The translations under genes were made by a program, and so were the position numbers. From positions 81,375-145,374 of the forward strand of contig DGPA01000044.1 of NCBI GenBank assembly GCA_002389505.1: a stretch of 64,000 bases of DNA, in the 5' to 3' direction. Source of the DNA: Halieaceae bacterium UBA4452 (lineage in GTDB: Bacteria; Pseudomonadota; Gammaproteobacteria; Pseudomonadales; Halieaceae). Under the pieces are notes generated by a model, which ran no database searches, was not told where the DNA came from, and was given only the letters and a program-made list of their open reading frames with translations. Shown one piece after another: positions 61,745 through 64,000 of this stretch. Position 1 is the first letter of the stretch. Every line of letters starts with the position of its first letter.

Positions 61745-64000
61745 ATGCGTCTGAAATCCATAAAACTGGCTGGGTTCAAGTCATTCGTTGACCCCACCAC
61801 CGTTAATTTCTCAAGCAATATGTCATCGGTTGTTGGTCCCAATGGCTGCGGCAAATCCAATATTATTGATGCGGTCCGCTGGGTAATGGGTGAGAGCTCT
61901 GCCAAGACCTTGCGCGGTGAGTCGATGGTAGATGTCATTTTTAATGGCACTACCCACCGTCAACCTGTTGGGCAAGCCTCGATTGAGCTCTTGTTTGACA
62001 ACAGTGACGGCAAAATTGTCGGCGAGTATGCCGCTTATACGGATATTTCAGTGCGCCGGCAGGTCGATCGCGATGATGGCTCTCAGTATTATCTCAACGG
62101 TAGCAAATGTCGGCGCCGAGATATTACCGACCTGTTTCTTGGCACCGGGCTTGGTCCTCGCAGCTACGCTATTATTGAGCAGGGAATGATATCGCGGTTG
62201 ATCGAATCGAGACCTGAGGACTTGAGGGTGTTTATCGAGGAAGCGGCGGGGATCTCCAAGTACAAGGAGCGGCGTCGCGAAACCGAGAGCCGTATGCGTC
62301 GGACCCTCGAAAACCTTGAGCGTTTGACCGACTTACGAGAAGAACTTGATCGCAATCTCAAGCATTTACAACGTCAGGCGCAGGCGGCGGAAAAATACGC
62401 CGGGCTCAAGGCGGAAGAGCGCGAGGTCAAAGCCCAATTGCTCGCGCTTCAATGGCGTGAATACCACGGTGATACCCAGGTGGCCAAAGCCCAGATTGAT
62501 GAACTAGCAGTACGGCGAGAGGCTGAACGTGCGGAATTAGAGCGAACCAGCGCGCACATTGAACGACTTCGTGTCGAATTGACCGATGCCACTGATCACT
62601 TCAACGATGTACAGGCGCGCTACTACACGGTGGGGGGCGAGGTGACTCGCGTGGAACAAGCGCTGCGATACGAGCAAGAAAAACGTGCAGGTATCGAACA
62701 GGAGCTGGACAATACCCGGGGTAGCCTTGCAGAGGCGTCAGGGCACTTGTCGGCGGATCGTGAGCGACTGACCATGTGGCGTGAGGAACTCGTGGTGCTT
62801 GATCCGGAGCTGCAGCGACAGCGGGCGATTGCCGATGCGGCCGGTCAGCATCTTGCCGCGGCAGAACAAGCGATGAATGAGTGGCAGAGTCGGTGGGATG
62901 ATTTTAATCAGCAGGCTGCAGTGCCGCGTCAGGAAACCGAAGTTCAACAGAGTCGCATTGTTTATCTTGAGCAGGTCCTGCGCCGTTTACACGAGCGTAT
63001 TCAGCGGCTCGAGAGTGATCGAAATGAATTGGGAGAGAGTTCGAACCTCGATCGGGTAGAGGAGCTGGAGGCAACCATTGGCGGAGTTGATGCTCGTGTG
63101 ATCGACGGTGAGTCAGCCATAAAGCAAGTGAGCGGTAGTATCGTTGCTCAGCGTGAACATATTGAGCGGCTGCGCAGTCATCAAGATGACCATCGATCGC
63201 GCTTGCAGCAAATGAAAGGACAGCAAGCCTCCCTCGAGGCCTTGCAAACCGCTGCCGCTGATGCGGGTGAGACAGAAGTGTTGGACGCATGGCTGACGGA
63301 GCACAGTATTCAACATTGCGGCGCCGTCTTTGAGCGACTGTCGGTCCAAGAGGGTTGGGCGGCCACGGTTGAGCAGGTGCTGGGTAAGCTGTTGACCGCT
63401 CGGTGTATCGATGATGTTGATCAATTGGTTGCCCAGTCGTTTGCTGAGGCGCCTGCGGGGGCCTGTGTGGTGGGTGCCTCTGAAGATACGCTGGCCACCG
63501 ACAATAGCTTAGCAGCGGTAGTTACTGGGCCGACAGTATTACGCCAGTGGTTGTCAGGCATTTTTCGAGCCAATGATTTAGCCAAAGCCCTCGTGCTGCT
63601 GCCCACGTTGGGCCCTGACGCCTCGGTGATTACCCCGAGTGGCGAGTGGATCGGACGGGGTTGGGCGAGAACACGCACTAAAGCTGATGCATCCATGGGA
63701 GTTATTGAGCGCCGAGAAATGCTGGCGCAGCTGACAGGCGATATAGCAGCGTGTGAACAGCAGTTACACGCTACGGAGCAAGAACTGCAGCAAGCGTGCG
63801 ATGAGCGATTGAGATTGGAGGAGACTCTGGACACTGCGCAGGCAGCGTTGAAGCAAGCAGTGCGTGAGCAGGCGGATTTTTCGGCGGAGCTGAAAACGCA
63901 AATGGGCGCCATTGCGCAAGATCGGCAGCGTCGCGGGCAACTCGAGGCTGATTTAGACGAGTCCCGGCAGCAATTTGAAAGCGAGCAAGCTGCTTTAATA
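61745..64000 (+). CDS. smc: Chromosome segregation protein SMC (5' part, runs off the window)
   Basis: 752 codons visible and open to the edge. Starts MRLKSIKLAGFKSFVDP; Walker A GPNGCGKSNIIDAVRWVMGE near residue 32, FLGTGLGPRSYAIIEQGMISRLIESRPEDLR with the arginine-finger region, then long coiled coil rich in E/R/Q from about 170 on. A hinge domain follows around 520-640 (WAATVEQVLGKLL, GRGWARTR), then returning coiled coil. The C-terminal ATPase half lies beyond the window. The 94-bp gap after ccmI holds a short GGGAG/CTCCC hairpin. Confidence 0.95.
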   Translation, partial: MRLKSIKLAGFKSFVDPTTVNFSSNMSSVVGPNGCGKSNIIDAVRWVMGESSAKTLRGESMVDVIFNGTTHRQPVGQASIELLFDNSDGKIVGEYAAYTDISVRRQVDRDDGSQYYLNGSKCRRRDITDLFLGTGLGPRSYAIIEQGMISRLIESRPEDLRVFIEEAAGISKYKERRRETESRMRRTLENLERLTDLREELDRNLKHLQRQAQAAEKYAGLKAEEREVKAQLLALQWREYHGDTQVAKAQIDELAVRREAERAELERTSAHIERLRVELTDATDHFNDVQARYYTVGGEVTRVEQALRYEQEKRAGIEQELDNTRGSLAEASGHLSADRERLTMWREELVVLDPELQRQRAIADAAGQHLAAAEQAMNEWQSRWDDFNQQAAVPRQETEVQQSRIVYLEQVLRRLHERIQRLESDRNELGESSNLDRVEELEATIGGVDARVIDGESAIKQVSGSIVAQREHIERLRSHQDDHRSRLQQMKGQQASLEALQTAAADAGETEVLDAWLTEHSIQHCGAVFERLSVQEGWAATVEQVLGKLLTARCIDDVDQLVAQSFAEAPAGACVVGASEDTLATDNSLAAVVTGPTVLRQWLSGIFRANDLAKALVLLPTLGPDASVITPSGEWIGRGWARTRTKADASMGVIERREMLAQLTGDIAACEQQLHATEQELQQACDERLRLEETLDTAQAALKQAVREQADFSAELKTQMGAIAQDRQRRGQLEADLDESRQQFESEQAALI

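Overview
The window is chromosomal DNA from an aerobic anoxygenic phototrophic gammaproteobacterium, most likely of the OM60/NOR5 (Halieaceae) type. It carries one end of a photosynthesis gene cluster (about 1-23.8 kb) with genes for bacteriochlorophyll a, spirilloxanthin-type carotenoids and an RC-LH1 complex. This is joined to gammaproteobacterial housekeeping genes (complete ccmABCDEFGHI, ybbAP/tesA, ygiQ, ttcA, oxyR/rubrerythrin). The taxonomic call is inferred from gene content and order, not from a marker-gene comparison.

Photosynthesis region. On the right-hand side of the cluster a long minus-strand operon runs bchC-bchX-bchY-bchZ-(pufQ-like)-pufL-pufM-pufC-pufB-pufA, with most starts and stops overlapping. 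It ends in a hairpin series before idi. A HemN-like gene whose radical-SAM cysteines are mostly lost lies convergent to idi at the left edge. Further right lie crtE-crtF (minus), crtC (plus), crtI-crtB (minus), bchI-bchD-bchO (minus), an alpha/beta hydrolase with an atypical nucleophile elbow (plus) and a membrane protein-crtD pair (minus). CrtE, B, I, C, D and F together account for spirilloxanthin; no crtA is present. BchI/D/O serve magnesium insertion and BchXYZ/BchC the late BChl a steps. The bchFNBHLM, puh, bchG/P and ppsR genes must lie outside the window. Four TGT-N12-ACA motifs (PpsR/CrtJ type) sit in exactly the four promoter-bearing gaps. One of them overlaps a good sigma70-like promoter in front of bchC.

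Border region (23.8-26.6 kb). A cytochrome P450 gene converges on an ATP-grasp ligase gene. The ligase is preceded by, and overlaps (GTGA), a 44-codon gene with a strong ribosome binding site. This peptide/ATP-grasp/P450 group is the most novel-looking part of the window.

Remaining region. Formaldehyde detoxification (adhC-fghA), an acyl-CoA ligase/enoyl-CoA hydratase pair, a CitE-like lyase with sat and cysC, a type-B carboxylesterase lipoprotein, several hydrolases and transporters, an oxyR/rubrerythrin/Fe-S oxidoreductase/DUF3501 oxidative-stress locus, tesA-ion channel-ygiQ, ybbA-ybbP, mdh, ttcA, and the whole cytochrome c maturation operon (needed for the tetraheme PufC among others). 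The window ends inside smc. I saw no tRNA or rRNA genes, CRISPR arrays, insertion sequences or prophage genes.
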